A stretch of 12,374 nt of DNA from an uncultured Porphyromonadaceae bacterium (GTDB lineage: Bacteria; Bacteroidota; Bacteroidia; Bacteroidales; Muribaculaceae): positions 1 through 12,374 of the forward strand of contig URWH01000039.1 in assembly GCA_900551515.1 (NCBI GenBank), in the 5' to 3' direction. The notes beneath the pieces were generated by a model. It worked only from the letters and a program-made list of their open reading frames with translations. It ran no database searches and was not told the origin of the DNA. Positions 1 to 8,195 of this stretch are shown piece after piece; position 1 is the stretch's first letter; every line of letters begins with the position of its first letter. Position numbers and translations under genes: made by a program.

Positions 1-88
1 AACGAACAATAAAATATACTTATAATATATATATATTAATGTGTGCGTTTACCATACTAACCGGATTTGATCCGATTAAAGTCAACCT

Positions 89-1927
89 ATGAGCTATACA
101 TTATTAGACTTTCTGTGTTTGTTAGGTGCCGTCGGTTTGTTTCTCTACGGCATGAAAGTGATGAGTGAGGGATTGCAGAAAGCTGCGGGCGACCGTCTGC
201 GCAACATTCTCTCGGCAATGACCCGAAACCGGTTTACGGGTACTCTCACAGGTTTCTCAATCACAGCCCTCATCCAGAGTTCGTCAGCTTCGACCGTAAT
301 GGTTGTAAGCTTCGTGAATGCCGGCCTGATGACGCTGGCTCAGTCGATGGCCGTGATTATGGGTGCGAATGTAGGCACAACGTTCACGGCATGGGTGATA
401 GCTCTTTTCGGTTTCAAGGTCAACATATCGGCATTCGTGCTGCCGCTCATAGGTCTGTCCGTGCCTTTGCTTTTTTCAAAGAAAAGCCGCACGAAATCCA
501 TAGGCGAGTTCATGGTGGGATTCTCATTCCTCTTCATGGGCCTCGACCTTATCAGCCAGTATGTGCCGGACCTGCAGCAGAATCCCGAAATGTTTGCTTT
601 CCTGCAGCAATACACTCAGATGGGTTTCGGCTCCGTTGTCATATTCCTGCTGGTGGGTGTCATTCTCACTATGGTCATCCAGTCATCGGCCGCTACATTT
701 GCCATCACGCTTATCATGTGCAGCAAGGGATGGATTGATTTCAACCTTGCGTGCGCTATAGTGCTCGGCTCCAACATAGGCACCACCATCACTCCTATCC
801 TGGCATCAATGAGCGGTAATGTGGCCGCCAAGCGTACGGCAATGGGACACCTCCTCTTCAACCTGCTGGGATGTGCCTGGGTGCTGTGTGTCTTCAATCC
901 TTTCATAGAGCTCAACACCTGGATTACCGAATCGCTCGGTCAGGGCAACCCCGATGCCCTGGCAGAATATGTCAATTATCTCCAGGCCCACGACAGCGCT
1001 GTCTATGACAACCTGTTCAATACGCTCCCGAGCGATCATCCCCTCTACGGCCGCGTGACCGCTGCCCAGCACACCATAGAATCCATGCAGTTCAGCGTGT
1101 CGTTCGGCCTTTCGATGTTCCACACGGTGTTCAACCTCATCAACCTGTCGATAATGATATGGTTCACCAAACTCTATGTGAGAATTGTCGAATACCTCGT
1201 GCCCACCAAGCACAAAGAAGACGAAGAATTCCAGCTCAAATTCATCTCCGGCGGTCTGCTCAACGCTTCCGAGCTCAACATAGCCCAGGCTGAAAAAGAG
1301 ATCGCCGTGTATGGCGAGCGCGTCGAGCGTATGATCGACATGGCGAAACGGCTCGTGCACACCAAGTCCGAAACGCAGGATTTCACGGAGCTCTATTCCC
1401 GACTGGAAAAATATGAGGATATATCCGACCGCATGGAGATAGAGATAGCCCACTATCTCAACCGATGCGCCGAGGGACGTCTCTCCAATGAAGGCAAGCT
1501 GAAGATAGCCTCCATGCTCCGCATAGTCAGCGAGATAGAGAGCATAGCCGACTGCTGTATGGGCGCCGGAAAGATTCTGGTGCGCAAAACGCAGAGCCGC
1601 GCCGAATTCACAGAAGAGATCTACGAAAATATCGACACCATGTTTGGTTACGTGAAGGACGCGATGCTCAACATGCTCCACCTGCTGCACGACATCGAGC
1701 ATGCCCGCGAACCCGAGATCATAGCCTCCTACAACAAAGAACGCGAAATAAACAACTACCGCAACCAGCTGCGCACGTCCAATATCGAGAATATCAACGC
1801 ACGCCGCTACGAATATCAGGCCGGCATCTACTACATGGATCTCGTGTCGGATCTCGAAAAGACCGGCGACTACATCATCAATGTTGTCGATGCCATCAAG
1901 GATCAGATGCGTCAGGCAGCGGCCTAA
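89..1927 (+). CDS. Na+/phosphate cotransporter (NptA/PNaS family) with C-terminal PhoU-like domain
   Basis: Inner-membrane carrier expected to import phosphate with Na+. The first ~370 residues hold about eight hydrophobic segments and the two inverted signature repeats of the family: Q63-S64-S65-S66 followed by GANVGTT (92-98), and Q198-S199-S200 followed by a second G-S-N-I-G-T-T motif near residue 228. From about residue 395 to 608 the protein becomes soluble, charged and helical, as in the PhoU-like domain fused to bacterial members. 612 residues is normal for this fused form. The ATG at 89 begins directly with a membrane segment. The gene appears to be its own unit: 88 bp of AT-rich DNA lie upstream and 228 bp with a separate promoter follow. 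The family is clear; transport of phosphate rather than another anion is inferred from the family. Confidence 0.93.
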   Translation: MSYTLLDFLCLLGAVGLFLYGMKVMSEGLQKAAGDRLRNILSAMTRNRFTGTLTGFSITALIQSSSASTVMVVSFVNAGLMTLAQSMAVIMGANVGTTFTAWVIALFGFKVNISAFVLPLIGLSVPLLFSKKSRTKSIGEFMVGFSFLFMGLDLISQYVPDLQQNPEMFAFLQQYTQMGFGSVVIFLLVGVILTMVIQSSAATFAITLIMCSKGWIDFNLACAIVLGSNIGTTITPILASMSGNVAAKRTAMGHLLFNLLGCAWVLCVFNPFIELNTWITESLGQGNPDALAEYVNYLQAHDSAVYDNLFNTLPSDHPLYGRVTAAQHTIESMQFSVSFGLSMFHTVFNLINLSIMIWFTKLYVRIVEYLVPTKHKEDEEFQLKFISGGLLNASELNIAQAEKEIAVYGERVERMIDMAKRLVHTKSETQDFTELYSRLEKYEDISDRMEIEIAHYLNRCAEGRLSNEGKLKIASMLRIVSEIESIADCCMGAGKILVRKTQSRAEFTEEIYENIDTMFGYVKDAMLNMLHLLHDIEHAREPEIIASYNKEREINNYRNQLRTSNIENINARRYEYQAGIYYMDLVSDLEKTGDYIINVVDAIKDQMRQAAA

Positions 1928-2068
1928 GAGCTTTTCTGCCCGACGGCCGAAACCGGAAGAAAGATCACATCCGGCAGATAAACCCGAAATAAAAGCGTGA
2001 TCAAAAATTAGGCGGACACATTTTGGAGAAAATATTAAAATTGTGTAACAAATAAGCAACAATTGAGT

Positions 2069-2106
2069 TTGGCTCAGGCATAGAATTAAAATCAATATTA
2101 TCTTTG
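2069..2106 (+). promoter_or_regulatory. Bacteroidetes-type promoter for the response regulator and rnhB
   Basis: A perfect -7 box TATCTTTG lies at 2099-2106. A TTGG at 2069-2072 could act as the -33 element, although its 26-bp spacing is longer than usual. Transcription would start near 2112 and leave a 5' leader of about 44 nt before the ATG at 2156. The rest of the 1928-2155 spacer shows no gene and no convincing terminator. Confidence 0.6.
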
Positions 2107-2155
2107 CATTGAAAAAAACGGCAATTTGTTGCGCCCGATTTGTTAGTATATCACA

Positions 2156-2872
2156 ATGCCTTTAGATAATAAGTCAGAATTATCTGTTGACAAAGCCAAA
2201 ATTCTTATAGTCGACACCGATTCGATGTCGAGCGAGTTGCTTCAGTTTCGTTTCGAATCGGAAGGATTCCAGGCTGTCATAATATCGAGTGGAGAAAAGG
2301 CTTTGGAATCGGATCTTTCGGGATATTCCCTGATTATTGTTGACCTGATGGATCAGGAATTAAACGGCGTGAAGTTTACGCGTATGATCAAATGCCGCCC
2401 TGATTCATTCAATATACCGGTGATCATGCTTTCCAAGAAATCGTCGGAAGACGATGTTGTGGAAGGCCTGGATGCCGGAGCCGACGATTATATATCGAAA
2501 CCGTTTTCATCGCGCGAACTGATAGCGCGCGTGCGCTCGGTGGTGCGACGCCGCCGCATGATGAGCTTACGCCGTGCTGCTAATGCGGTCCGTGTCGACG
2601 GACTCGTGCTCGACCTCAGTGCCGGTCGTGTGACCATCGACGGTGAGCCAGTGATGCTGACGCGCACTGAATATCTTATCCTGGCAATGTTCATGCGCAA
2701 CCGCAACAGCTTCTTCGACCGTTCGGAGATACGACATGAAGCCTGGGAAGATGAAAACGGAGTGTCGGATCGCGCCGTCGACACCAACATCTCGCGTCTG
2801 CGCAAAAAATTAGGCGATTACGGCCGCAATATCGTCAACCGTCAGGGCTTCGGTTATGGGTTCGTTGACTGA
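2156..2872 (+). CDS. OmpR/PhoB-type response regulator, orphan
   Basis: DNA-binding regulator with an N-terminal receiver (about 15-130) and a C-terminal winged-helix domain (about 138-238). The likely phospho-acceptor is D63 (VDL), with S93 and K115 (SKPF) as the conserved switch residues. Two positions are unusual. The acidic pair that normally follows strand 1 reads D20-T21, so the second acidic Mg2+ ligand is a threonine, although D22 is next to it. The proline normally found four residues after the acceptor is Q67. The wing region shows the usual [14 protein letters not shown] recognition helix. No histidine kinase lies within the window, so any partner is encoded elsewhere. The gene has its own promoter at about 2099 and its end overlaps rnhB. 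Family certain; signal and targets unknown. Confidence 0.93.
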   Translation: MPLDNKSELSVDKAKILIVDTDSMSSELLQFRFESEGFQAVIISSGEKALESDLSGYSLIIVDLMDQELNGVKFTRMIKCRPDSFNIPVIMLSKKSSEDDVVEGLDAGADDYISKPFSSRELIARVRSVVRRRRMMSLRRAANAVRVDGLVLDLSAGRVTIDGEPVMLTRTEYLILAMFMRNRNSFFDRSEIRHEAWEDENGVSDRAVDTNISRLRKKLGDYGRNIVNRQGFGYGFVD

Positions 2873-3470
2873 GCCGTTGCCATCATCTTTTTCATCGGGC
2901 ATCCTTGAAGCCGGATGCGATGAAGCCGGACGCGGATGTCTGGCTGGTCCGGTATGCGCCGCCGCCGTCATCCTTCCCGAAGGATTCTCACACCCGTGGC
3001 TCAATGATTCCAAAAAGCTCACCCAGCGCCGCCGCGAACAGCTGCGTCCGATCATCGAAGCCGAGGCCGTCGCATGGGCCGTCGCGTTGGTCGACCACGA
3101 AGAGATCGACCGGATAAACATCCTCAATGCATCGATACTGGCCATGCACCGCGCGCTCGACGCTCTGACGGTGCGCCCGCAGGCCGTGATTGTCGACGGA
3201 AACCGATTCAAGCCCTACGGCGACATTCCGTGGCAGACATTCGTCAAAGGCGACGGACGTTTCGGCAACATAGCGGCCGCGTCCATTCTCGCCAAGACCC
3301 ACCGCGACGAGCTGATGATGCGTCTCCACGAGCAGTATCCAGTCTATGGATGGGATGTCAACAAAGGGTATCCAACGGCCGCCCACCGCGCGGCTATCGT
3401 GGCTCACGGGCCGTCGCCCTGTCACCGCATGAGTTTCCGCCTCATCGACCGCCAGCTATCGCTCTTCTGA
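2856..3470 (+). CDS. rnhB: Ribonuclease HII
   Basis: Cytoplasmic endonuclease that cuts RNA in RNA/DNA hybrids and starts removal of single misincorporated ribonucleotides. The catalytic carboxylates are D22 and E23 (CDEAGRG), D114 (VDGN) and probably D133 (KGD). The G25-R26-G27 motif that senses the ribose 2'-OH and the tyrosine of NKGY (Y172) are also present, so the enzyme should be active. 204 residues is typical. The ATG at 2856 overlaps the last 17 bp of the response regulator; the only later in-frame near-cognate codons before the active site are TTG (2865, 2877), so the ATG is the best start. The gene is probably co-transcribed with the regulator. Its stop lies 4 bp from the stop of the convergent carboxypeptidase gene. 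Confidence 0.96.
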   Translation: MGSLTEPLPSSFSSGILEAGCDEAGRGCLAGPVCAAAVILPEGFSHPWLNDSKKLTQRRREQLRPIIEAEAVAWAVALVDHEEIDRINILNASILAMHRALDALTVRPQAVIVDGNRFKPYGDIPWQTFVKGDGRFGNIAAASILAKTHRDELMMRLHEQYPVYGWDVNKGYPTAAHRAAIVAHGPSPCHRMSFRLIDRQLSLF

Positions 3471-3474
3471 GCTG

Positions 3475-4395
3475 TCAGGGATATTGCAACAGGTAGACTC
3501 CCGAGTCCGTCACGCTCATTGCTGTGGGAATGCCGAGTATCAGTGGCGTGGCATCGACGCCGTGACCTATGGGAACGTCGAAAGCCGTGGGAAAACTGTA
3601 GTCGGCGACCATGTCACGGATCATCGATTGCATGGATTCGTGATTTACGTCGGGACGCCAGTCGGTAAAAGCACCCACAAGCAGTCCCGCCAGACGGGGC
3701 AACACACCCGACAGCCGCAGCTGCCACAGCATGCGCTGCACCTTATAGACCGGCTCGGCAATATCCTCGATGAGCAGAATGGTGCCGGGGCGCAGCGTGT
3801 CGAAGCGTGTGCCGATAAGTGAGGAGAGCACCGACAGATTGCCCCCGGCCAGTGGGGCTTTGGCGTCGCCGTGGCGGTTGAAGGGGTGCGGTGCGAAATG
3901 ATAGTTATGTATCATTCCATAAAGATTGCTTATCAGTCTTTTGATGTGCGGATTATGCCCATTGTCAGCGCATATATGTTTGGCCATCGGACCGTGGATG
4001 CTTGCTATGCCATGATGATTCATGAGGGCATGCAGGGCGCAGATGTCGCTGAACCCCACAAGCCATTTGGCGTTTTCGCGCAGCGGCATGCGGTCGAGAC
4101 TTTCGAGCAGATGCACGGATCCGTAGCCACCGCGCGAGCATATTACGGCACGTATGCCCGGATCGGTCCACACCCGGATGAAATCGGCCAGACGATCGTC
4201 GACGCTGCCGCTGAACGAACCGTCGTTGCCATAAACCATCGGTGACAGCTCGGGGCACAGTCCGAGAGCGGCAAGAGCCGAAGCGGCGGCCTCGCTGTCG
4301 GCAATGCGTGCCCGGCCGGCCGGACAGATTATGGCCACTCGGTCGCCGGGATCCAACGCCGGCGGAATGATGATATCGGTTCGGCGCTTTCTCAT
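3475..4395 (-). CDS. S66 family LD-carboxypeptidase, cytoplasmic paralogue
   Basis: Serine peptidase of the LdcA family, which trims the terminal D-alanine from murein tetrapeptides during cell-wall recycling. The Ser-Glu-His triad is visible: S116 in VGFSD, E210 in LIEDIAEP and H278 in GHG. The SRGGYGS loop (87-93) that precedes the nucleophile in this family is intact. 306 residues is the usual length and there is no signal peptide, which fits recycling in the cytoplasm. The start codon shares ATGA with the stop of the upstream paralogue (4392-4395), so translation is probably coupled. This is the last gene of the minus-strand operon. Substrate is inferred from the family; some S66 members act on microcin or other peptides instead. 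Confidence 0.92.
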   Translation of the reverse strand: MRKRRTDIIIPPALDPGDRVAIICPAGRARIADSEAAASALAALGLCPELSPMVYGNDGSFSGSVDDRLADFIRVWTDPGIRAVICSRGGYGSVHLLESLDRMPLRENAKWLVGFSDICALHALMNHHGIASIHGPMAKHICADNGHNPHIKRLISNLYGMIHNYHFAPHPFNRHGDAKAPLAGGNLSVLSSLIGTRFDTLRPGTILLIEDIAEPVYKVQRMLWQLRLSGVLPRLAGLLVGAFTDWRPDVNHESMQSMIRDMVADYSFPTAFDVPIGHGVDATPLILGIPTAMSVTDSGVYLLQYP

Positions 4396-5447
4396 TGGGT
4401 CAGAGTGGTGCCGTCGTCGGTCACGGTCATCTGCATCGGTGCTCCGATGATGAATGGAATGTTGACGCGCACATGTCCGGCCGGCACTCCGAATGCCACC
4501 GGATAGCCGTATTCCGCTACCATGTCGCGTATCATCACTTCGGTGTCGCTGAAATCCTCGTCGTTCTTCATGTCGCTGAAGCGGCCCACGATGAGGCCCG
4601 ACAGGGAGCCCAGGATGCCGCTGAGCTTGAGGCGGTAGAGCTGGCGCTGAATCTTGTAGACAGGCTCGGACACATCCTCGATAAACAGTATGGTGCCCGG
4701 CCGGAATTCGTCAAACGGGGTCGCCGCCAGTCCTTCGAGCACAGCCAGGTTGCCGCCGACGAGCTGTGCCGTCGCCGAGCCGTTGCGGTTGAAGCGGTGG
4801 GCGTCGATCTCATATCTGACGTGCGATCCTTCGAGCAGCCCGAAGAGGGCCTTGCACGACGGGCTCAGATCGCCGTCCCTGCCGTAGTGGAGGCTGGAAC
4901 CCATAGGCCCGTGGATGCTTGCTATGCCTTTCGACAGCAGCAGGGCGTGGAGAGCGGAGATGTCGCTGAACCCCACGAGCCATTTGGCGTTGTCGCGCAG
5001 CGGCAGGCGGCTGAGGCTGTCGAGGAGATGGACCGCTCCGTAGCCGCCGCGGGCGCATATCACGGCTTTCACTTCGGGGTCGAGAAGCGCATCCTGCAAA
5101 TCCTCACGACGCTCCTCTTCGGTGCCCGCATAGCTGCCTTGGCGGCAGCCCACGTGTTGTCCGAGGGTGGTGCGGAACCCCAGTGAATCGAGCACGGCCG
5201 CAATCGCGCCGTAGTTGTAATGTTCGGCATGGCCCGAGGGCGCTACGATGGCTATGAGGTCGCCTTTGGCCAGCGGCTCGGGAATGACCGCGTCGGCCGG
5301 TGGCAGGTCGGGGCGCTCGTCGGAGATGATGATTGTCACCCGGTTGTCGTCGAGGGTGTCGGCAAGCTGAGCATCGTTTTCGGCGTACACAGCCGTGGCC
5401 GACAGCAGCAGACAGCTGAGGAAAGATACTATTTTCATTGCGGTCAT
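4392..5447 (-). CDS. S66 family LD-carboxypeptidase, exported paralogue
   Basis: Second LdcA-like serine peptidase, paralogous to the gene that follows it. The triad is S161 (VGFSD), E257 (FIEDVSEP) and H325 (GHV), and the ARGGYGA loop is at 132-138. Unlike its neighbour it begins with a signal peptide (hydrophobic core about 6-20, probable signal peptidase I site after A22 in AVYA-END) and a ~35-residue acidic, proline-rich linker before the catalytic domain, so it should work in the periplasm. The ATG at 5447 gives an ATGA overlap with the radical SAM gene, but the ATG at 5438 (M4, giving MKIVSF) makes an equally good or better signal peptide start. C12 is not in a convincing lipobox. Catalytic class is certain; exact cell-wall substrate is inferred. 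Confidence 0.92.
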   Translation of the reverse strand: MTAMKIVSFLSCLLLSATAVYAENDAQLADTLDDNRVTIIISDERPDLPPADAVIPEPLAKGDLIAIVAPSGHAEHYNYGAIAAVLDSLGFRTTLGQHVGCRQGSYAGTEEERREDLQDALLDPEVKAVICARGGYGAVHLLDSLSRLPLRDNAKWLVGFSDISALHALLLSKGIASIHGPMGSSLHYGRDGDLSPSCKALFGLLEGSHVRYEIDAHRFNRNGSATAQLVGGNLAVLEGLAATPFDEFRPGTILFIEDVSEPVYKIQRQLYRLKLSGILGSLSGLIVGRFSDMKNDEDFSDTEVMIRDMVAEYGYPVAFGVPAGHVRVNIPFIIGAPMQMTVTDDGTTLTQ

Positions 5448-6220
5448 GTTGTGGTTACGTTGATTCCGTTCGAGCGGATTTTTTCGGCAATTGCCGTCAG
5501 CTCTTCGTGGCTCACTTTTTGCAGATGCTCGGCCGGTGTCTTGCGGTCGATGGAATAGAGCATCACCTGGCGGGGAGCTATGCGTTTGTAGGCGGCGATG
5601 AGCGCGTCGATCTCTTCGTCGGTGGTGTTGTCGATCGTTTTGCCGTCATATTCGCCGCGCAGCATCATGGTCTGCACGATGCAGTCGCGCCCGAAACCCG
5701 CTATCTGCTCTATCACTTTTCCGGCGGTGAAGCCGGGGCGGTTGGGGCGGTCGATCTGACGGATGGTGGCGTCGAGGGCCGAGTCGAGCTTGAGTATGTT
5801 GTTGTCCACGCGGCGAAGGGCGCGGCACACGCCCGGGCGGTCGAGGCATGTCGAGTTGCACAGCACGCTGATTTTCACCTCGGGATAATAGCGGTCGCGA
5901 AGCGCGATGACGTCGTCGATTATTTCTTCAAACTGCGGGTGCATCGTCGGCTCGCCGTTGCCGGAGAATGTGATCACGTCGAGCGACTCTCCGGCCGCTT
6001 TCATGGCCGCGAGCTTCTCGTCGAGCAGCCGGCTGACCTCCCCGCGCGAGGGGAGTCCGGCAGTCCCCGGACCCTGGGCGTTGAAGCCGGCTTCGCAATA
6101 GAGGCAGTCGAAGGTGCACACCTTGCCGTCGCGCGGCGACAGGTTCACGCCGAGCGACGAGCCGAGCCGTCGCGAATGGATTGGTCCGAATATGGTTTCA
6201 TGAAACAGGACGGTCTGCAT
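5444..6220 (-). CDS. Radical SAM protein, COG0731 (TYW1/wyosine-synthase-like) type
   Basis: Iron-sulfur enzyme that would cleave S-adenosylmethionine to a 5'-deoxyadenosyl radical. The cluster motif CxxxCxxC is C35, C39 and C42, followed by the SAM-contact motif SGNGEPT (86-92). The N-terminus FGPIHSRRLGSSLG (11-24) is the hallmark of the COG0731 branch, which includes archaeal tRNA-wyosine synthases, but bacterial members have no settled function. There is no extra C-terminal cluster domain; 258 residues is normal for the bacterial form. It lies 3 bp after the Mrp ATPase gene and overlaps the next gene by ATGA. The context (trmB, cluster-carrier-like ATPase) would suit an RNA-modifying role with supplied Fe-S cluster, but that is inference. 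An activating enzyme role is an alternative. Confidence 0.88.
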   Translation of the reverse strand: MQTVLFHETIFGPIHSRRLGSSLGVNLSPRDGKVCTFDCLYCEAGFNAQGPGTAGLPSRGEVSRLLDEKLAAMKAAGESLDVITFSGNGEPTMHPQFEEIIDDVIALRDRYYPEVKISVLCNSTCLDRPGVCRALRRVDNNILKLDSALDATIRQIDRPNRPGFTAGKVIEQIAGFGRDCIVQTMMLRGEYDGKTIDNTTDEEIDALIAAYKRIAPRQVMLYSIDRKTPAEHLQKVSHEELTAIAEKIRSNGINVTTT

Positions 6221-6223
6221 GAT

Positions 6224-7324
6224 TTATCGCTTTGTTACGTTCACTTTCATTGTAGGCGGAAGAGTGTCGTTGCGTTCGGCGACAGCATCGATCACCTCAT
6301 GGGCCAGATGCATGAAAGCCATTCCCGTGACGGAATCGGCCAACGCTATAGGCTCGCCTCCGTCGCCTCCGTCGCATATCGACCCTACGATAGGTATCTG
6401 TGCCAGCAGCTTCACGTGGAGCTCTTCGGCCAGACGCACGGCGCCTTCGCGGCCGAAGATATAATAGCGTTCGTCGGGATGTTTTTCAGGCGTGAACCAT
6501 GCCATGTTTTCCACCAGACCGAGCACCGGCACGTTGACTTTCTCGCCGGTGAACATGGCTATGCCTTTGCGGGCGTCGGCCAGCGCCACCTCCTGCGGCG
6601 TGCTCACCACCACTACGCCGGTCATGGCAAGTGTCTGCACAAGAGTCAGATGGATGTCGCTTGTGCCGGGAGGCATGTCGATGAGGAAATAGTCCAGATC
6701 GCCCCAGTCGGCCTCTTCGATGAGCTGCCGAAGGGCGTTGGAGGCCATGGAGCCGCGCCACAGCACGGGCGAGTTTTTGTCGACGAGAAAACCGATCGAC
6801 AGCACTTTCACGCCGTAGCGCTCGGCCGGGATGATCAGCTGACGGCCGTCAACTTCGTGCATATAGAGCGTTTCGTCCTCAAGACCGAACATCTTGGGCA
6901 CCGAAGGGCCGAAGATGTCGGCATCGAGCAGTCCCACTTTGTAGCCTTCGCGCGCGAGCGCAACGGCGAGGTTGCTCGCCACGGTGCTCTTGCCCACGCC
7001 GCCTTTGCCCGACGACACGCCGATGATGTTTTTCACGCCCGGAAGCGTCGGGCGTTTTTCGGGTGCCGCTGTGGCATACTGCGCTTTGACCGTCACTTCC
7101 ACTTCGGGCGATATTGCCTGATGGATGGCGGCTTCGGCCGATTTCATCAGCGAGCGCGCGAATGGATCGGGCGACTTCGGGAAGATTATTGAGAAGCTCA
7201 CTTTAGCACCGTCGATGCGGATGTCGTCGGCGAGCATGCCGTCGGTCACGATGTCGCGGCCGGTGCCGGGATAGCGCACGCTGCGGAGTGCGTCGGTTAT
7301 GAGTTGAGGATATAGGCGTTGCAT
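6224..7324 (-). CDS. apbC: Mrp/ApbC/NBP35-family P-loop ATPase
   Basis: Cytoplasmic ATPase of the SIMIBI class, usually described as an Fe-S cluster carrier or assembly factor. Residues about 4-80 form the DUF59/MIP18-like domain. The deviant Walker A motif is SSGKGGVGKST (104-114) with the signature lysine K107; LLDADIFGPS and LIDMPPGTSD follow as the expected switch motifs. The segment that carries CxxC in enterobacterial Mrp reads VENMAWFTPEKHPDE and lacks both cysteines; the whole protein contains a single cysteine (in SICDGG). A CxxC-bridged 4Fe-4S cluster is therefore not possible as in the classic model. 366 residues is normal. It follows trmB by 22 bp and precedes the radical SAM gene by 3 bp. 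Family is certain; cluster carriage by this protein is not shown by the sequence. Confidence 0.93.
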   Translation of the reverse strand: MQRLYPQLITDALRSVRYPGTGRDIVTDGMLADDIRIDGAKVSFSIIFPKSPDPFARSLMKSAEAAIHQAISPEVEVTVKAQYATAAPEKRPTLPGVKNIIGVSSGKGGVGKSTVASNLAVALAREGYKVGLLDADIFGPSVPKMFGLEDETLYMHEVDGRQLIIPAERYGVKVLSIGFLVDKNSPVLWRGSMASNALRQLIEEADWGDLDYFLIDMPPGTSDIHLTLVQTLAMTGVVVVSTPQEVALADARKGIAMFTGEKVNVPVLGLVENMAWFTPEKHPDERYYIFGREGAVRLAEELHVKLLAQIPIVGSICDGGDGGEPIALADSVTGMAFMHLAHEVIDAVAERNDTLPPTMKVNVTKR

Positions 7325-7346
7325 GCTGTAAAAAAAATATGTGTGA

Positions 7347-8123
7347 TTATTTAGGGGTTACTTTAGGTTTACAAAGTTCGGGGCATTGAAGTTCACCGCG
7401 GGAGAAACTTCTGTAGGTGTCGTGCTCTATTTCCACCTCAGGTTCGCGGAGGGCGGTGCCGTGGTCGAGCGGAAAACGCAGATATTTTATGGTGAGTCCC
7501 CGGTCGAGCCACTGCTGTTCATAGTAGGTGCGGATGCTGAGTATGTCGTCCACAAGCTCCGAGGCATAGAGATTGTCGGTGTCGGCATCCGGTATTATTC
7601 CGTTTTCGCGGCAGAGGATCGATGTGTAGGTGTAGAGAAACGGACTGTCGGTCTTGAGGTTTATATGCCCGCCGTCGCGGAGCACCTTGCGGTAGAGATC
7701 GAGGAATCGCGTGGAGGTTAGCCGTTTGCGCACCTTTTTCATCTGCGGGTCGGGAAAGGTGATCCATATCTCGTCCACCTCGCCCGGCGCGAAGAAATAG
7801 GGCAGCAGCTCGATGTCCGTGCGCACAAACGCCACGTTGCTCATGCCCGTGTCGGTGGCGCGCCGCGCCCCTGTCCACATGCGCGCTCCCTTGATGTCGA
7901 TGCCTATATAGTTGCGTTGCGGGTCGGCATCGGCCAACCCGACCGTGTATTCGCCTTTGCCGCAGCCGAGCTCCAGCACTATCGGATTTTCATTTTTGAA
8001 AAACGCCTCATGCCAGCGCCCTCGCAGCGGGAAGCCCGCCTGCTGCAGTTCGGCCCACGGATATTGAAACACAATATCCATGCGATCCATCTCGTCAAAC
8101 TTCTTCAGCTTGTTCTTGCCCAT
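7347..8123 (-). CDS. trmB: tRNA (guanine-N7-)-methyltransferase TrmB
   Basis: Class I SAM-dependent methyltransferase that makes m7G46 in the variable loop of tRNAs. The SAM-binding motif I is LELGCGKGEYT (50-60), the acidic residue D76 ends strand 2, and the family motif ITFPDPQMKK (121-130) with the following basic stretch is the catalytic and tRNA-binding region. 258 residues is slightly longer than many TrmB proteins because of a ~45-residue N-terminal extension that is common in Bacteroidetes. The ATG at 8123 lies about 24 bp after a -7 box. It is the first gene of the minus-strand operon, so it sets transcription of the ATPase, radical SAM and peptidase genes. Confidence 0.95.
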   Translation of the reverse strand: MGKNKLKKFDEMDRMDIVFQYPWAELQQAGFPLRGRWHEAFFKNENPIVLELGCGKGEYTVGLADADPQRNYIGIDIKGARMWTGARRATDTGMSNVAFVRTDIELLPYFFAPGEVDEIWITFPDPQMKKVRKRLTSTRFLDLYRKVLRDGGHINLKTDSPFLYTYTSILCRENGIIPDADTDNLYASELVDDILSIRTYYEQQWLDRGLTIKYLRFPLDHGTALREPEVEIEHDTYRSFSRGELQCPELCKPKVTPK

Positions 8124-8146
8124 GTTCAGTCAGTCATATATATCTG

Positions 8147-8180
8147 CAAATTTAACGAAATTTCTTCATAGTCGCTCAAC
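8147..8180 (-). promoter_or_regulatory. Bacteroidetes-type promoter for the trmB operon
   Basis: On the minus strand a perfect -7 box TAAATTTG occupies 8154-8147, and GTTG at 8180-8177 sits 22 bp upstream as a -33 element. Transcription would start near 8141, about 18 nt before the trmB ATG. The first copy of the 34-bp repeat array lies only about 20 bp upstream of the -33 element, so the array could influence this promoter. Confidence 0.7.
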
Positions 8181-8195
8181 CCTTCACTAAATCCC

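Noticed and set aside
62..69. Promoter -7 box for the cotransporter
   Set aside because: CGGATTTG has only the TTTG half of the consensus, so I could not support a call.
1928..1980. Terminator after the cotransporter gene
   Set aside because: CTGCC and CCGGCAG segments pair only weakly and no T tract follows.
806..2095. 429-codon minus-strand ORF opposite the Na+/phosphate cotransporter
   Set aside because: The opposite strand encodes a complete transporter with all family motifs; this frame has no domain and is a shadow.
5438..7192. 584-codon + strand ORF opposite the radical SAM and Mrp genes
   Set aside because: It is antisense to two clearly conserved genes, and its His/Val/Ala-rich composition is typical of a GC-rich shadow frame.
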